The notes: generated by a model not told the origin, from the sequence alone. A stretch of 15,699 nt of DNA from Bacillota bacterium (GCA_023440865.1 JAEXRM010000199.1:1-15699); one strand, 5' to 3'. Positions 1 to 7,165 are shown, numbered from the stretch's first letter. Numbers and translations: made by a program.

Positions 1-873
1 CTGGAGCCGGTGTCCGAATGGCTGGCGGAGCGGCGCGGCGGGAAGGTCGACCTTCAGGTGCCGCAACGCGGATTCAAGACCGATCTGATCGACATGGCGA
101 AGAAAAACGCGGCTGAAGAGCTGGCCCAATACAGCCGGGTCGTGCTGACCCGGCGCGACGAGAACCAGGAAGCGCTCGCCCGCATGCACCGGATGCTCGG
201 CCTGCCGGCCATGCCCGCTGTCGTCGAGGCGTACGACATCTCCAACACGGGTACGAGCGAGATGGTCGCCTCCATGGTCGTCTTCCGCGACGGCGCACCC
301 GACCGGTCCTGCTACCGCCGCTTCCGGATGAGGAACCAGCAGGTCCAGGATGACTACGCCAGCATGCAGCAGGCCGTGCACCGCCGTTTTCGCCGTTTTC
401 TCGACGGATCCGCGGACGACGCGTTCGGGCGCAAGCCCGACCTGATCCTCGCCGATGGCGGCATCGGCCATGTGCATGCGGTGGAGGAGGTGCTCCGCTC
501 GCTTGCGCTGGACATTCCGGTCTGGGGCATGGCGAAGGACGACCGGCACCGTTCGCATCGCCTCGTGAACGACAAGGGGGAGGTCGACCTGACCCGCCAT
601 CAGGATGTGCTGCGGCTGGTCGCTTCCATCCAGAACGAGGCGCACCGGTTTGCCATCACCTACAACCGGAACCTGCGGAGCAAACGGCAGGTGAAGTCCG
701 CGCTCGACGACCTGCCGGGCATCGGCCCCACGCGCAAGAAGGCGCTGCTGGCCGCATTCGGTTCCGTCGCCGCCATCCGAAGGGCGTCGGTCGGGGAAAT
801 CGCGGCTGTCGAAGGGTTTGGGGAGAAGCGGGCCAGGGCCCTGCGCGACGCGCTGGACGGGCGCAAGACCTGA
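1..873 (+). CDS. uvrC: UvrABC excinuclease subunit C, C-terminal part (5' end outside window)
   Basis: The frame is open from base 1, so the N-terminal GIY-YIG nuclease and UVR domain lie outside the window; about 290 residues are visible of a protein that is usually near 600. UvrC makes the two incisions around a DNA lesion in nucleotide excision repair, with UvrA and UvrB, in the cytoplasm. The visible part holds the RNase H-like (endonuclease V-like) domain that makes the 5' incision: PQRGFKTDLIDMA, then EAYDISNT with the catalytic Asp near fragment residue 79, then PDLILADGG with a second acidic residue, then AKDDRHRSHRL. The last 60 residues form a tandem helix-hairpin-helix (LPGIGPTRKKALL and VEGFGEKRARAL) that binds DNA. 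The stop is TGA at 871-873. Identification is secure. Confidence 0.96.
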   Translation: MEPVSEWLAERRGGKVDLQVPQRGFKTDLIDMAKKNAAEELAQYSRVVLTRRDENQEALARMHRMLGLPAMPAVVEAYDISNTGTSEMVASMVVFRDGAPDRSCYRRFRMRNQQVQDDYASMQQAVHRRFRRFLDGSADDAFGRKPDLILADGGIGHVHAVEEVLRSLALDIPVWGMAKDDRHRSHRLVNDKGEVDLTRHQDVLRLVASIQNEAHRFAITYNRNLRSKRQVKSALDDLPGIGPTRKKALLAAFGSVAAIRRASVGEIAAVEGFGEKRARALRDALDGRKT

Positions 874-910
874 TCGGGCGTCGCACCGCCGGGAAGCTCA
901 TGCCGCGATG

Positions 911-932
911 AACAGCCGTTGCGGTGACTGTT
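911..932. terminator. Possible weak hairpin between convergent uvrC and araC-type genes
   Basis: The 76-nt gap between the convergent gene ends contains AACAG / CTGTT arms (911-915 and 928-932) with an inner CCG-TTG-CGG stem. There is only a TTT run after it on the + strand and AAACAG on the other side, so this would be a weak, possibly bidirectional terminator. No better candidate is visible in the gap. Confidence 0.25.
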
Positions 933-949
933 TGGCGCCCGGCGTCCGG

Positions 950-1804
950 TCAGCGTCCTGTCGAGGGAGTCTTGCCCCGGATGGACCGGTAGGCGCGGTT
1001 GAAGGTGCGGAGGCTGTTGAATCCGCTTTGCAACGCGATTTCCGTGATGGACAGCGTGCTGCCGGTCAACAGCCGGTCGGCCTCGTTGACGCGCAACCGG
1101 TTCAGATGCTGCTTGAACGGCGTGCCGACCGTCTCGCCGAACAGGCGCGACAAGTAATGGTAGCTCACGTTCATGCGCCGGGCCAGGTCCTCGAGCGAGA
1201 CTTCCGTACGGTAGTTCGCCTCCAGCCACTCCAACGCCTCCTGAATGCGCATCACCTGCTCGAGCCTGCGCTTTTCGCCCGCCTCGGTCGACGCCTCGGT
1301 CGGAAGCAGCCGGACGGCCGCACCCAGCAGCAGGTGGATATGGCCGCGGAGCAGGTCGGCATGGGCGGCGTCGCGTCTGGGCACCTCCCGCTCCAACGCG
1401 AGCAGCAGGCGGCGCAGCACCGCGAGATCGGACTCGGGGACGCGTGTCACGGTGCCGGGCGCCGGCTCGCCCGACGCGGTGAAGAACGGCGTGGCGAAGC
1501 GCTGGCCCATTGGCCAGCACCCCCTTCCGGCAAGACCCGGCGGAATGATGACGATCAGAATCTCACATCCGTCCGGCTCGCCTTCGTAGAAGTGAATTTC
1601 CCCGCTGCCGGCAATCGCGATGTCGCCCTCGCGCATGCGGTGCGTCCTGCCTCCGATGCCGATCGGGATCTCGCCGCCGAGCGAGAGGATGATCTCGATG
1701 TCGTGATGCCAGTGCGCCATGAATGCGAAAGAACGGGTCCGGTAGGCCGAGACGCCAAACGGGTCGTCCTCCGGCGGACGGCGGATTTCATGAAAAACGC
1801 GCAT
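950..1804 (-). CDS. AraC-family transcriptional regulator with N-terminal cupin domain
   Basis: The protein has 284 residues, the usual length for the family. An N-terminal cupin-type ligand-binding domain contains HWHHDIEI at residues 31-38 and a MREGDIAIAGSGEIHFY strand. The C-terminal AraC DNA-binding domain spans about 183-284, with two helix-turn-helix units: VSLEDLARRMNVSYHYLSRLF (about 202-222) and SITEIALQSGFNSLRTFNRAY (about 252-272). Such proteins usually sense a small molecule, often a sugar, and activate neighbouring genes. It is transcribed divergently from the ThuA/Gfo pair, so that operon is its likely target; this is inference from position. The ATG is preceded on the minus strand by AGGGGG (1809-1814) and an extended -10 promoter further up. 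The ligand cannot be named. Confidence 0.92.
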   Translation of the reverse strand: MRVFHEIRRPPEDDPFGVSAYRTRSFAFMAHWHHDIEIILSLGGEIPIGIGGRTHRMREGDIAIAGSGEIHFYEGEPDGCEILIVIIPPGLAGRGCWPMGQRFATPFFTASGEPAPGTVTRVPESDLAVLRRLLLALEREVPRRDAAHADLLRGHIHLLLGAAVRLLPTEASTEAGEKRRLEQVMRIQEALEWLEANYRTEVSLEDLARRMNVSYHYLSRLFGETVGTPFKQHLNRLRVNEADRLLTGSTLSITEIALQSGFNSLRTFNRAYRSIRGKTPSTGR

Positions 1805-1819
1805 GCTGCCCCCTGTCTT

Positions 1820-1839
1820 CCCGCCGTAAGGGTGGCGGG
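1820..1839. repeat. Inverted repeat in the araC-type leader
   Basis: CCCGCC (1820-1825) and GGCGGG (1834-1839) form perfect 6-bp arms around an 8-nt loop. They lie between the predicted minus-strand promoter and the regulator's start codon, so they could form an mRNA hairpin near its ribosome binding site or a DNA operator for autoregulation. No experiment or homolog is known to me for this site. Confidence 0.4.
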
Positions 1840-1851
1840 TGCTGCCTGTCC

Positions 1852-1860
1852 ATTATAGCA
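1852..1860 (-). promoter_or_regulatory. Extended -10 promoter for the AraC-type regulator
   Basis: Read on the minus strand the bases are TGCTATAAT, a perfect extended -10 (TGn plus TATAAT). No convincing -35 is present 17 bp upstream, which fits an extended -10 promoter. The predicted start site near 1845 leaves a leader of about 40 nt before the start codon at 1804. Confidence 0.65.
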
Positions 1861-1935
1861 AAAAATGGCCGGTATTCCGTACCTTTCGACGAGCGCGCCG
1901 CTTCGGCCGGCCTTATCCTATCCTTGAGGGATGCA

Positions 1936-1949
1936 GCGCCAAATGGCGC
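1936..1949. repeat. Short dyad in the leader/upstream region of the ThuA-like gene
   Basis: GCGCCA and TGGCGC are perfect arms separated by AA. A second dyad around CGGCGCGCCG follows at 1962-1971. They sit in the divergent region between the AraC-type regulator and the ThuA-like gene, where an operator or a structured leader is plausible. AraC-family sites are usually direct repeats, so the link to this regulator is unproven. Confidence 0.35.
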
Positions 1950-2024
1950 GAGATCCGCAATCGGCGCGCCGGATGGCGGCGCCTGACGCAACGGGGGCCG
2001 CCACGGCGGCAAGGGGGACAAAAA

Positions 2025-2732
2025 ATGGGCAAGCAGGCTTTGATCGTACAAGGCGGGTGGGACGGCCACGAGCCGGTGCTCGTGTCGGAACGCTTCGCCG
2101 CCATGTTGCGGGGCGAGGGCTTTGCAGTCGAGGTGTCCGACACGCTGGACGCGTTGCTGGACGGCGAGCGGCTCAAGTCGCTGGATCTGATCGTGCCCGT
2201 CTGGACGATGGGACAGATCACGAACGAGCAGTGCCGCCCCGTGCTGGAGGCAGTCGCATCCGGCGTGGGCCTGTCCGGCTGCCATGGCGGCATGTGCGAC
2301 TCGTTCCGCGAGAACGTCGACTGGCAGTTCATGACGGGCGGCCAGTGGGTGGCCCACCCGGGCAACGACGGCACGATGCACCGCATCAGCCTGCGACGCA
2401 CGTCCGGCGGCATCACGGAGGGACTCACGGACTTCGATGTGGCCACGGAGCAGTACTACCTGCATGTCGATCCGGCCAACGAGATCCTCGCGACCTGCAC
2501 GTTCCCTGTCGTCAACGGGTACCATGCATCCAACGGCACTGTCCTGATGCCGGTGACCTGGACGAAGCGCTGGGGTCACGGACGCGTGTTCTACACCTCG
2601 CTGGGACACCACAACGATGTCTTCGACATCCCCCAGGCGCGGGAGATGATGCGCCGCGGCATGCTGTGGGCGGCCGAGGGCAAGCGCATCGCCGTGGAAA
2701 ACAAGCTTTCGGTCGATGTGTTCAAGGCGTGA
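2025..2732 (+). CDS. ThuA-like (trehalose utilization family) domain protein
   Basis: The protein has 235 residues and covers a single ThuA domain, a class I glutamine amidotransferase-like fold. Visible marks are the N-terminal strand QALIVQGGWDGHEP, an elbow-like SGCHGGMCDSFRE with Cys86-His87, YLHVDPANEILAT around 145-157, and the C-terminal MPVTWTKRWGHGRVFYTSLGHH. The family is commonly found with sugar oxidoreductases, but its reaction is not established. The ATG at 2025 was chosen because a G-rich AGGGGG stands at about 2012-2017 and the homologous fold begins right there; the frame is open further upstream but that part is not ThuA-like. It is followed after 12 nt by the Gfo/Idh/MocA gene, so the two are almost certainly co-transcribed and probably act on the same carbohydrate. 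Confidence 0.88.
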   Translation: MGKQALIVQGGWDGHEPVLVSERFAAMLRGEGFAVEVSDTLDALLDGERLKSLDLIVPVWTMGQITNEQCRPVLEAVASGVGLSGCHGGMCDSFRENVDWQFMTGGQWVAHPGNDGTMHRISLRRTSGGITEGLTDFDVATEQYYLHVDPANEILATCTFPVVNGYHASNGTVLMPVTWTKRWGHGRVFYTSLGHHNDVFDIPQAREMMRRGMLWAAEGKRIAVENKLSVDVFKA

Positions 2733-2744
2733 GGAGGAGAAACC

Positions 2745-3833
2745 ATGCGTACAAGAGTCGGCATCATCGGATGCGGCAACATCAGCGGCATCTACCTGCA
2801 GAACCTGACGAAGACCTTCCGCAACATCGAGCTCGCGGCATGCGCCGACATGGTGGCCGAACGGGCCGAGGCCAAGGCCGCGGAGCACGGCATCACCGCC
2901 ATGTCGGTCGAGTCGCTCCTTGCGGATCCGTCCATCTCCATCATTGTGAACCTCACGATTCCCAAGGCGCACGCGGCCGTTACGCTTGCCGCGCTGGAGG
3001 CCGGCAAGCATGTGTACCTCGAGAAGCCCTTCGCCATCACCCGCGAGGATGGGCAGGCGATGCTCGCGAAGGCGCGGGAAAAGGGCCTTCGCATCGGTTG
3101 CGCGCCGGATACGTTCCTCGGCGGCGGCATCCAGACGGTCAGAAAGCTCCTCGACGACGGCTGGATCGGCCGTCCGACCGGCGCGACCGCCTTCATGACC
3201 TGCCACGGGCATGAAAGCTGGCATCCGGATCCGGAGTTCTACTATGAGGTCGGCGGCGGCCCGCTGTTCGACATGGGGCCCTACTACCTGACCGCCCTGG
3301 TGAACCTGCTCGGTCCGGTGGCGTCGGTCGCGGGGCATGCCGATGCCACCTTCCCGACGCGGACGATCACCAGCGAAAAGAAGTATGGCAAGGTGATCGA
3401 CGTCGAGGTGCCAACCCATGTGACCGGCCTGCTGCGCTTCGTCGCCGGCCAATCCGCCACCGTCATGACCACCTTCGACGTGTGGCATTCGACGCTGCCG
3501 CGCATCGAGCTCTACGGCAGCGAGGGCACCCTCCTCGTGCCCGATCCGAACACCTTCGGCGGCCCGGTGCTGCTGCGCCGCATGGGTCAGGCGGACTGGA
3601 CCCCGATGCCGCTTTCTCACGGCTTCTCCGACAACAGCCGCGGCATCGGCGTGGCGGACATGGCCCGCGGCATCGCGGCCGGCACCCCGCACCGCGCGGA
3701 CATGGCACTGGCCTACCATGTACTCGACATCATGCACGGCATCCACGACGCCGCACGCCTGGAGCGCACCGTGGCCATCGCAAGCACCTGCGCCAGGCCC
3801 GAGGCGCTGCCGATCGCCGATTGCTACGCATAG
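2745..3833 (+). CDS. Gfo/Idh/MocA-family NAD(P)-dependent oxidoreductase
   Basis: The protein has 362 residues, normal for the family. The Rossmann fold starts at residue 5 with VGIIGCGNISGIYL (GxGxxxG-type dinucleotide site). The family's EKP motif is YLEKPFAIT near 91-99. The C-terminal alpha/beta domain begins around 125 and carries GGGPLFDMGPYYLTALV near 170-186, where the catalytic residues of this family lie. The substrate is expected to be a sugar, inositol or similar polyol or its oxidised form; the exact one cannot be read from sequence. An ideal AGGAGG (2732-2737) overlaps the stop codon of the upstream gene and lies 7 nt before the ATG, which suggests coupled translation. No transporter or kinase gene is beside it in this window. 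Confidence 0.92.
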   Translation: MRTRVGIIGCGNISGIYLQNLTKTFRNIELAACADMVAERAEAKAAEHGITAMSVESLLADPSISIIVNLTIPKAHAAVTLAALEAGKHVYLEKPFAITREDGQAMLAKAREKGLRIGCAPDTFLGGGIQTVRKLLDDGWIGRPTGATAFMTCHGHESWHPDPEFYYEVGGGPLFDMGPYYLTALVNLLGPVASVAGHADATFPTRTITSEKKYGKVIDVEVPTHVTGLLRFVAGQSATVMTTFDVWHSTLPRIELYGSEGTLLVPDPNTFGGPVLLRRMGQADWTPMPLSHGFSDNSRGIGVADMARGIAAGTPHRADMALAYHVLDIMHGIHDAARLERTVAIASTCARPEALPIADCYA

Positions 3834-3868
3834 GGCGCCGGAAGAGGATTTCCTGTTTATATCCCAAG

Positions 3869-3891
3869 CGCATGGCAGGTTTGGCCATGCG
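3869..3891. repeat. 8-bp perfect inverted repeat downstream of the oxidoreductase gene
   Basis: CGCATGGC (3869-3876) and GCCATGCG (3884-3891) flank a 7-nt loop, 35 nt after the stop codon. As RNA it would be a stable hairpin, but there is no T tract after it, so it is not a standard intrinsic terminator. It could stabilise the mRNA 3' end or act at the DNA level. Confidence 0.5.
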
Positions 3892-4092
3892 ATTCGAAGA
3901 CAGCGCAGGTTGTTCCCTGCCAAGCCCCAAGGCGGGGGGCGCAGCGGGGTTCGCAGCAAGCCTTCCTGCAAGCAGTGGGGAGATCCGCATGTGCCAGCAT
4001 GGGGCAGCCGTCTCCGTCCTCAAAACACCCGGGAGCCGTTCGTCCGGGTTCGTCATGCAGCAAGGCGCCGGTCGCCGCGAATTGCACCATCC

Positions 4093-4150
4093 CCGGGTAC
4101 TTCCGCAGGAAATGCCGGGCTCCGGGTGTTTCCACAGGAAATACGGGGAT
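4093..4150. repeat. Imperfect tandem repeat, two 29-bp units
   Basis: Unit 1 (4093-4121) and unit 2 (4122-4150) both begin CCGGGT and share TTCC-n-CAGGAAAT; by direct comparison 23 of 29 positions agree. Each unit contains a small dyad of the type TTCC-nCA-GGAA. The repeat lies about 80 nt before the beta-lactamase-like gene. Function is unknown. Confidence 0.6.
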
Positions 4151-4226
4151 TGGGGTTGAATCGACCGGCGCCTTTTTGCTGCCTGTTCCGCCGCTCCCGG
4201 TTATTCACATGAAAGCGAGGATTTCA

Positions 4227-5408
4227 ATGATGAAAAGGGACTTTGCCAAACTGGACAGGCTCATCAACAGATTTGTAGACACCAAATCCATTCCTGGCTG
4301 CGGTATCAGCATCATGCAAGGCGACGAGATCATTTACGAAGGATACGCGGGTTACGCCGATATCGAGAGCGGAAGGCCTGTCGACCGCAGCTCGATGTTC
4401 CGTCAGGCCTCCACCACGAAGCTCTTCACCTATGCGATTATGGGCATGCTCTATGAAGAGGGCGAATTCCTTTTCTCAGACCCCATCGGCGACTATATCC
4501 CCGAGTGGAAGAACACCATGCGCTATGCGGTCGCACCCAATGGAGAAGTAAAGGCCGTACCGCTGGAAAAACCGATGACGATCCGGGACGCTGTCGCGAT
4601 GATGTGCGGCATGCCCTACTGCATGATGCCGGCGGTAGATCCCGTTACGCCGACACTGGCAGCGATGAGCAGGCAGATCGCGAAGCTTTGTGAAAAAGGT
4701 GTCCCCACCCTGCTTGAAGAAGCGAGGATCATGGCAGATGCCCCTGTCATGTTTGAGCCGGGCACCCATTGGCAATATGGTTTCGGCAGCGAGATCACCG
4801 GCGCTCTTGTTGAAGTGTTCACCGGCAAGGCGCTGCGCGAGGTTTTCAAAGAGAGGCTCATAGAGCCTTTGGAACTCGAGCATACCGATACGTATGTAAC
4901 CGATGCAAACCGCTCCTTCCTGGTTACTCACTACGGCAAAGGCAAGGACGGCAGCTTCACCCCTGCTTCCGTTGAACTTGATCGTTGGATGGACAAGAAC
5001 TACATGCCAGTGCACGGTCGCCCCAATCTGATGAGCACGCCAAACGATTTCGCCGCCTTCATGCAGATGCTTGCCAACGGCGGCACCTACAAGGGCAGGA
5101 AGCTGATGGGTGAAGGCACGGTGAACATGCTGCATGTCAGCCAGCTTGACGAGGTCTCGCATAAAGACTACGACAACGATTATCTGGCGGGTTATGGCTA
5201 TGGACTCGGCTTCCGCACGCTTGAGACGCAGAAGTACGGTCACAATGGTCGTTTGGGATGCTTCGGCTGGACCGGTGGCGCCGGAACATGGATGGAGGCA
5301 GATCCTGTGGACAAGCTGTCGATCTCGTATATGCACAACATGAGTCCCAATGAGGAGCTGTATCATCACCACCGGATACGTGCCGTGGCTTACGGTTGCC
5401 TGCTGTGA
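4227..5408 (+). CDS. Serine beta-lactamase-like hydrolase (class C / family VIII esterase-like)
   Basis: The protein has about 393 residues with the beta-lactamase/penicillin-binding serine hydrolase fold. The nucleophile motif SxxK is S62-T-T-K65 in ASTTKLFTYA. The tyrosine motif is HWQYGFGSEITGAL with Tyr184, where the usual YxN asparagine is absent, as in many esterase-type members. A C-terminal FGWTGGAGTW segment takes the place of the KTG box. There is no signal peptide, so it is probably cytoplasmic and more likely an esterase or peptidase-like hydrolase than a true beta-lactamase; the substrate is unknown. The start at 4227 (or 4230, adjacent ATGs) has GCGAGG at 4215-4220; ATG 4209 lacks a binding site. 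The gene stands alone and is less GC-rich than its neighbours, which suggests separate acquisition. Confidence 0.87.
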   Translation: MMKRDFAKLDRLINRFVDTKSIPGCGISIMQGDEIIYEGYAGYADIESGRPVDRSSMFRQASTTKLFTYAIMGMLYEEGEFLFSDPIGDYIPEWKNTMRYAVAPNGEVKAVPLEKPMTIRDAVAMMCGMPYCMMPAVDPVTPTLAAMSRQIAKLCEKGVPTLLEEARIMADAPVMFEPGTHWQYGFGSEITGALVEVFTGKALREVFKERLIEPLELEHTDTYVTDANRSFLVTHYGKGKDGSFTPASVELDRWMDKNYMPVHGRPNLMSTPNDFAAFMQMLANGGTYKGRKLMGEGTVNMLHVSQLDEVSHKDYDNDYLAGYGYGLGFRTLETQKYGHNGRLGCFGWTGGAGTWMEADPVDKLSISYMHNMSPNEELYHHHRIRAVAYGCLL

Positions 5409-5438
5409 AAAGACTTTGCCGTCCCCGCTGTCGCTCAC

Positions 5439-5493
5439 GCAACCGGCTGCATGCAGGATTTCCTGCGATTGGCATGCAGCCGCGTTGCTTTTT
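5439..5493 (+). terminator. Intrinsic terminator of the hydrolase gene
   Basis: The left arm is GCAAC plus CGGCTGCATGC (5439-5454) and the right arm GCATGCAGCCG plus GTTGC (5472-5488), pairing over 16 bp with one bulged C at 5483. TTTTT (5489-5493) follows directly. It sits 30 nt after the stop codon. The T tract and the base of the stem overlap the predicted -35 of the guaB promoter. Confidence 0.9.
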
Positions 5494-5513
5494 GAAAACC
5501 CATCCGCTATAAT
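5485..5513 (+). promoter_or_regulatory. Sigma-A promoter for guaB
   Basis: A perfect TATAAT lies at 5508-5513. The hexamer 17 bp upstream is TTGCTT (5485-5490), a weak -35 that is part of the preceding terminator. The predicted start site near 5520 gives a leader of about 114 nt. Confidence 0.75.
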
Positions 5514-5525
5514 AGGAATAATCTT

Positions 5526-5545
5526 TCGGCCGGATATCCGGCCGA
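5526..5545. repeat. Perfect 20-bp palindrome at the predicted guaB transcription start
   Basis: The bases 5526-5545 (TCGGCCGGAT followed by its exact reverse complement) form a perfect palindrome beginning about 6 nt after the predicted start site. It could be a repressor operator in DNA or a hairpin at the mRNA 5' end. Two further hairpins follow in the leader: AACGG/CCGTT (5569-5583) and GGGTGT-TGGG-ACACCC (5589-5604), the last shortly before the ribosome binding site. Confidence 0.75.
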
Positions 5546-5633
5546 TTCCTCTATCATCCGCTTCCCGCAACGGTTTTGCCGTTTTCCCGGGTGTTGGGAC
5601 ACCCCCCTGTCTTGCTGAAAGGAGATAGACATC

Positions 5634-7082
5634 ATGTTCGAAAAGATCGGGTTGACCTTCGATGACGTGCTCCTCATCCCGCAGCGTTCCTCGGTGCTCC
5701 CCAAGGACATCGACACGGGTACCTGGCTGACCAACAGCATCCGCCTGAACATCCCGCTCATGAGCGCCGCCATGGACACCGTCACCGAATCCCGGCTCGC
5801 CATCGCCATCGCCCGCGAGGGTGGCATCGGCATCATCCACAAGAACATGAGCATCGAGCAGCAGGCCACGGAGGTCGACCGCGTCAAGCGCTCCGAGCAT
5901 GGCGTCATCGTCGATCCGTTCTTCCTGAGCCCCCACCACACCATCAGCGACGCCAACGAGCTGATGGGCAAGTATCGCATCTCCGGCGTGCCGATCACCG
6001 AAAGTGGCAAGCTCGTCGGCATCCTCACAAACCGCGATTTGCGCTTCCTCAAGGACTATTCCCAGAAGATCGGCGATGTGATGACCAAGGAAAATCTCAT
6101 CACGGCGCCTGTGGGTACCACGCTCGCGCAGGCGCAGGAGCTGCTGGCGGCACACAAGATCGAGAAGCTGCCGCTGGTGGACGAGCAGGGATACCTAAAG
6201 GGACTCATCACCATCAAGGACATTGAGAAAACCATCCAATACCCCAATTCCGCGAAGGATTCGCGCGGCCGCCTGCTGGTCGGCGCGGCCGTCGGCGTCA
6301 CCCGCGACATGCTCGAGCGCGTCGAGGCACTGGTGCAGGCGCAGGTCGACGTCATCGCCCTCGATTCGGCGCACGGGCATTCCGACAACATCATCAACGC
6401 CGTCCGCGCCATCAAGGCGGCATATCCGTCCCTGCAGGTCATCGCCGGCAACGTGGCCACGGCCGAAGGCACGCGCGACCTCATCGAGGCCGGCGCGGAC
6501 TGCGTCAAGGTCGGCATGGGCCCCGGCTCCATCTGCACCACCCGCGTGGTCGCCGGCATCGGCGTACCGCAAATCACCGCCATCTACGACTGCGCGCAGG
6601 AAGCCCGCAAGCACAACATTCCGATCATCGGCGACGGCGGCATCAAGTATTCCGGCGACATCCCGAAGGCCATCGCGGCGGGTGCCAACACCGTCATGCT
6701 CGGCAACCTCCTTGCGGGCACCGAGGAAAGCCCCGGAGAATCCGAGATCTACCAGGGCCGCCGCTTCAAGGTCTACCGCGGCATGGGTTCGCTCGGTGCC
6801 ATGGCGCAGGGCAGCAAGGACCGCTATTTCCAGGAGAACCAGCAAAAGCTCGTGCCCGAGGGCGTCGAGGGTCGCGTGCCATTCAAGGGGGCGCTGGCCG
6901 ACACCGTGTTCCAGATGGTCGAGGGCCTGAAGCATTCCATGGGGTACTGCGGCGTGCAGAGCATCCAGGAGCTGCAGACGAAGGCGAAGTTCCTGCGTAT
7001 CACGAACGCCTCGCTCAAGGAGAGTCACCCGCACGACATCTACATCACCAAGGAGGCGCCGAACTACTCCACGGGAGGATGA
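5634..7082 (+). CDS. guaB: IMP dehydrogenase
   Basis: The protein has 482 residues, typical for the bacterial enzyme. It oxidises IMP to XMP with NAD+, the committed step of GMP synthesis, in the cytoplasm. The (beta/alpha)8 barrel is interrupted at about 93-200 by a Bateman module of two CBS domains (SGVPITESGKLVGILTNRDL and EKLPLVDEQGYLKGLITIKD). The catalytic loop is GSICTTR with Cys301, the phosphate-binding segment is IGDGGIKYSGD near 332-342, and the flap YRGMGSLGAM lies near 381-390. The ribosome binding site AAGGAGA (5619-5625) is 8 nt before the ATG. It has its own promoter and a long structured leader, so it is probably regulated separately from the flanking genes; no known purine riboswitch is seen. 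Confidence 0.98.
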   Translation: MFEKIGLTFDDVLLIPQRSSVLPKDIDTGTWLTNSIRLNIPLMSAAMDTVTESRLAIAIAREGGIGIIHKNMSIEQQATEVDRVKRSEHGVIVDPFFLSPHHTISDANELMGKYRISGVPITESGKLVGILTNRDLRFLKDYSQKIGDVMTKENLITAPVGTTLAQAQELLAAHKIEKLPLVDEQGYLKGLITIKDIEKTIQYPNSAKDSRGRLLVGAAVGVTRDMLERVEALVQAQVDVIALDSAHGHSDNIINAVRAIKAAYPSLQVIAGNVATAEGTRDLIEAGADCVKVGMGPGSICTTRVVAGIGVPQITAIYDCAQEARKHNIPIIGDGGIKYSGDIPKAIAAGANTVMLGNLLAGTEESPGESEIYQGRRFKVYRGMGSLGAMAQGSKDRYFQENQQKLVPEGVEGRVPFKGALADTVFQMVEGLKHSMGYCGVQSIQELQTKAKFLRITNASLKESHPHDIYITKEAPNYSTGG

Positions 7083-7165
7083 GGCGTCAGGGTCCCGGCA
7101 GGATGCACAGAAAGAGGCGGCGGACGGGCGGGAAATTCCGTCTGTTTCCCTCTATCATTCGTTGC

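Larger units (their letters stand above)
3834..4226. other. Gene-poor intergenic stretch with repeats
   Basis: No convincing gene is present in these 393 nt. It holds an 8-bp inverted repeat just after the oxidoreductase gene, a 15/14-nt imperfect inverted pair (4023-4037 with 4118-4131), and a 29-bp tandem duplication. The part around 3861-3990 resembles, when read on the minus strand, the stretch downstream of greA. Open frames cross it on both strands, including a Cys-rich one on the minus strand, but none has a ribosome binding site or recognisable domain. No clear sigma-A promoter for the following hydrolase could be found. Confidence 0.7.

Noticed and set aside
1788..3971. Long antisense open frame opposite the ThuA and oxidoreductase genes (similar ones at 4476-6155, 8047-9540 and 12637-14322)
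   Set aside because: Low stop-codon density in GC-rich DNA opposite well-supported genes explains them; the translations have no domain features.
3857..4135. Minus-strand Cys-rich open frame in the gap before the hydrolase gene
   Set aside because: No ribosome binding site or recognisable domain, and it runs through tandem and inverted repeats; more likely noncoding or a decayed remnant.
4209..4211. Earlier ATG for the hydrolase gene
   Set aside because: No ribosome binding site upstream, while the adjacent ATGs at 4227/4230 follow GCGAGG at suitable spacing.
7123..7150. Terminator for guaB (GGGAAA/TTTCCC at 7130-7150, GACGG/CCGTC at 7123-7142)
   Set aside because: The two pairings interlock like a pseudoknot, the stems are short and no T tract follows, so read-through into greA is equally possible.
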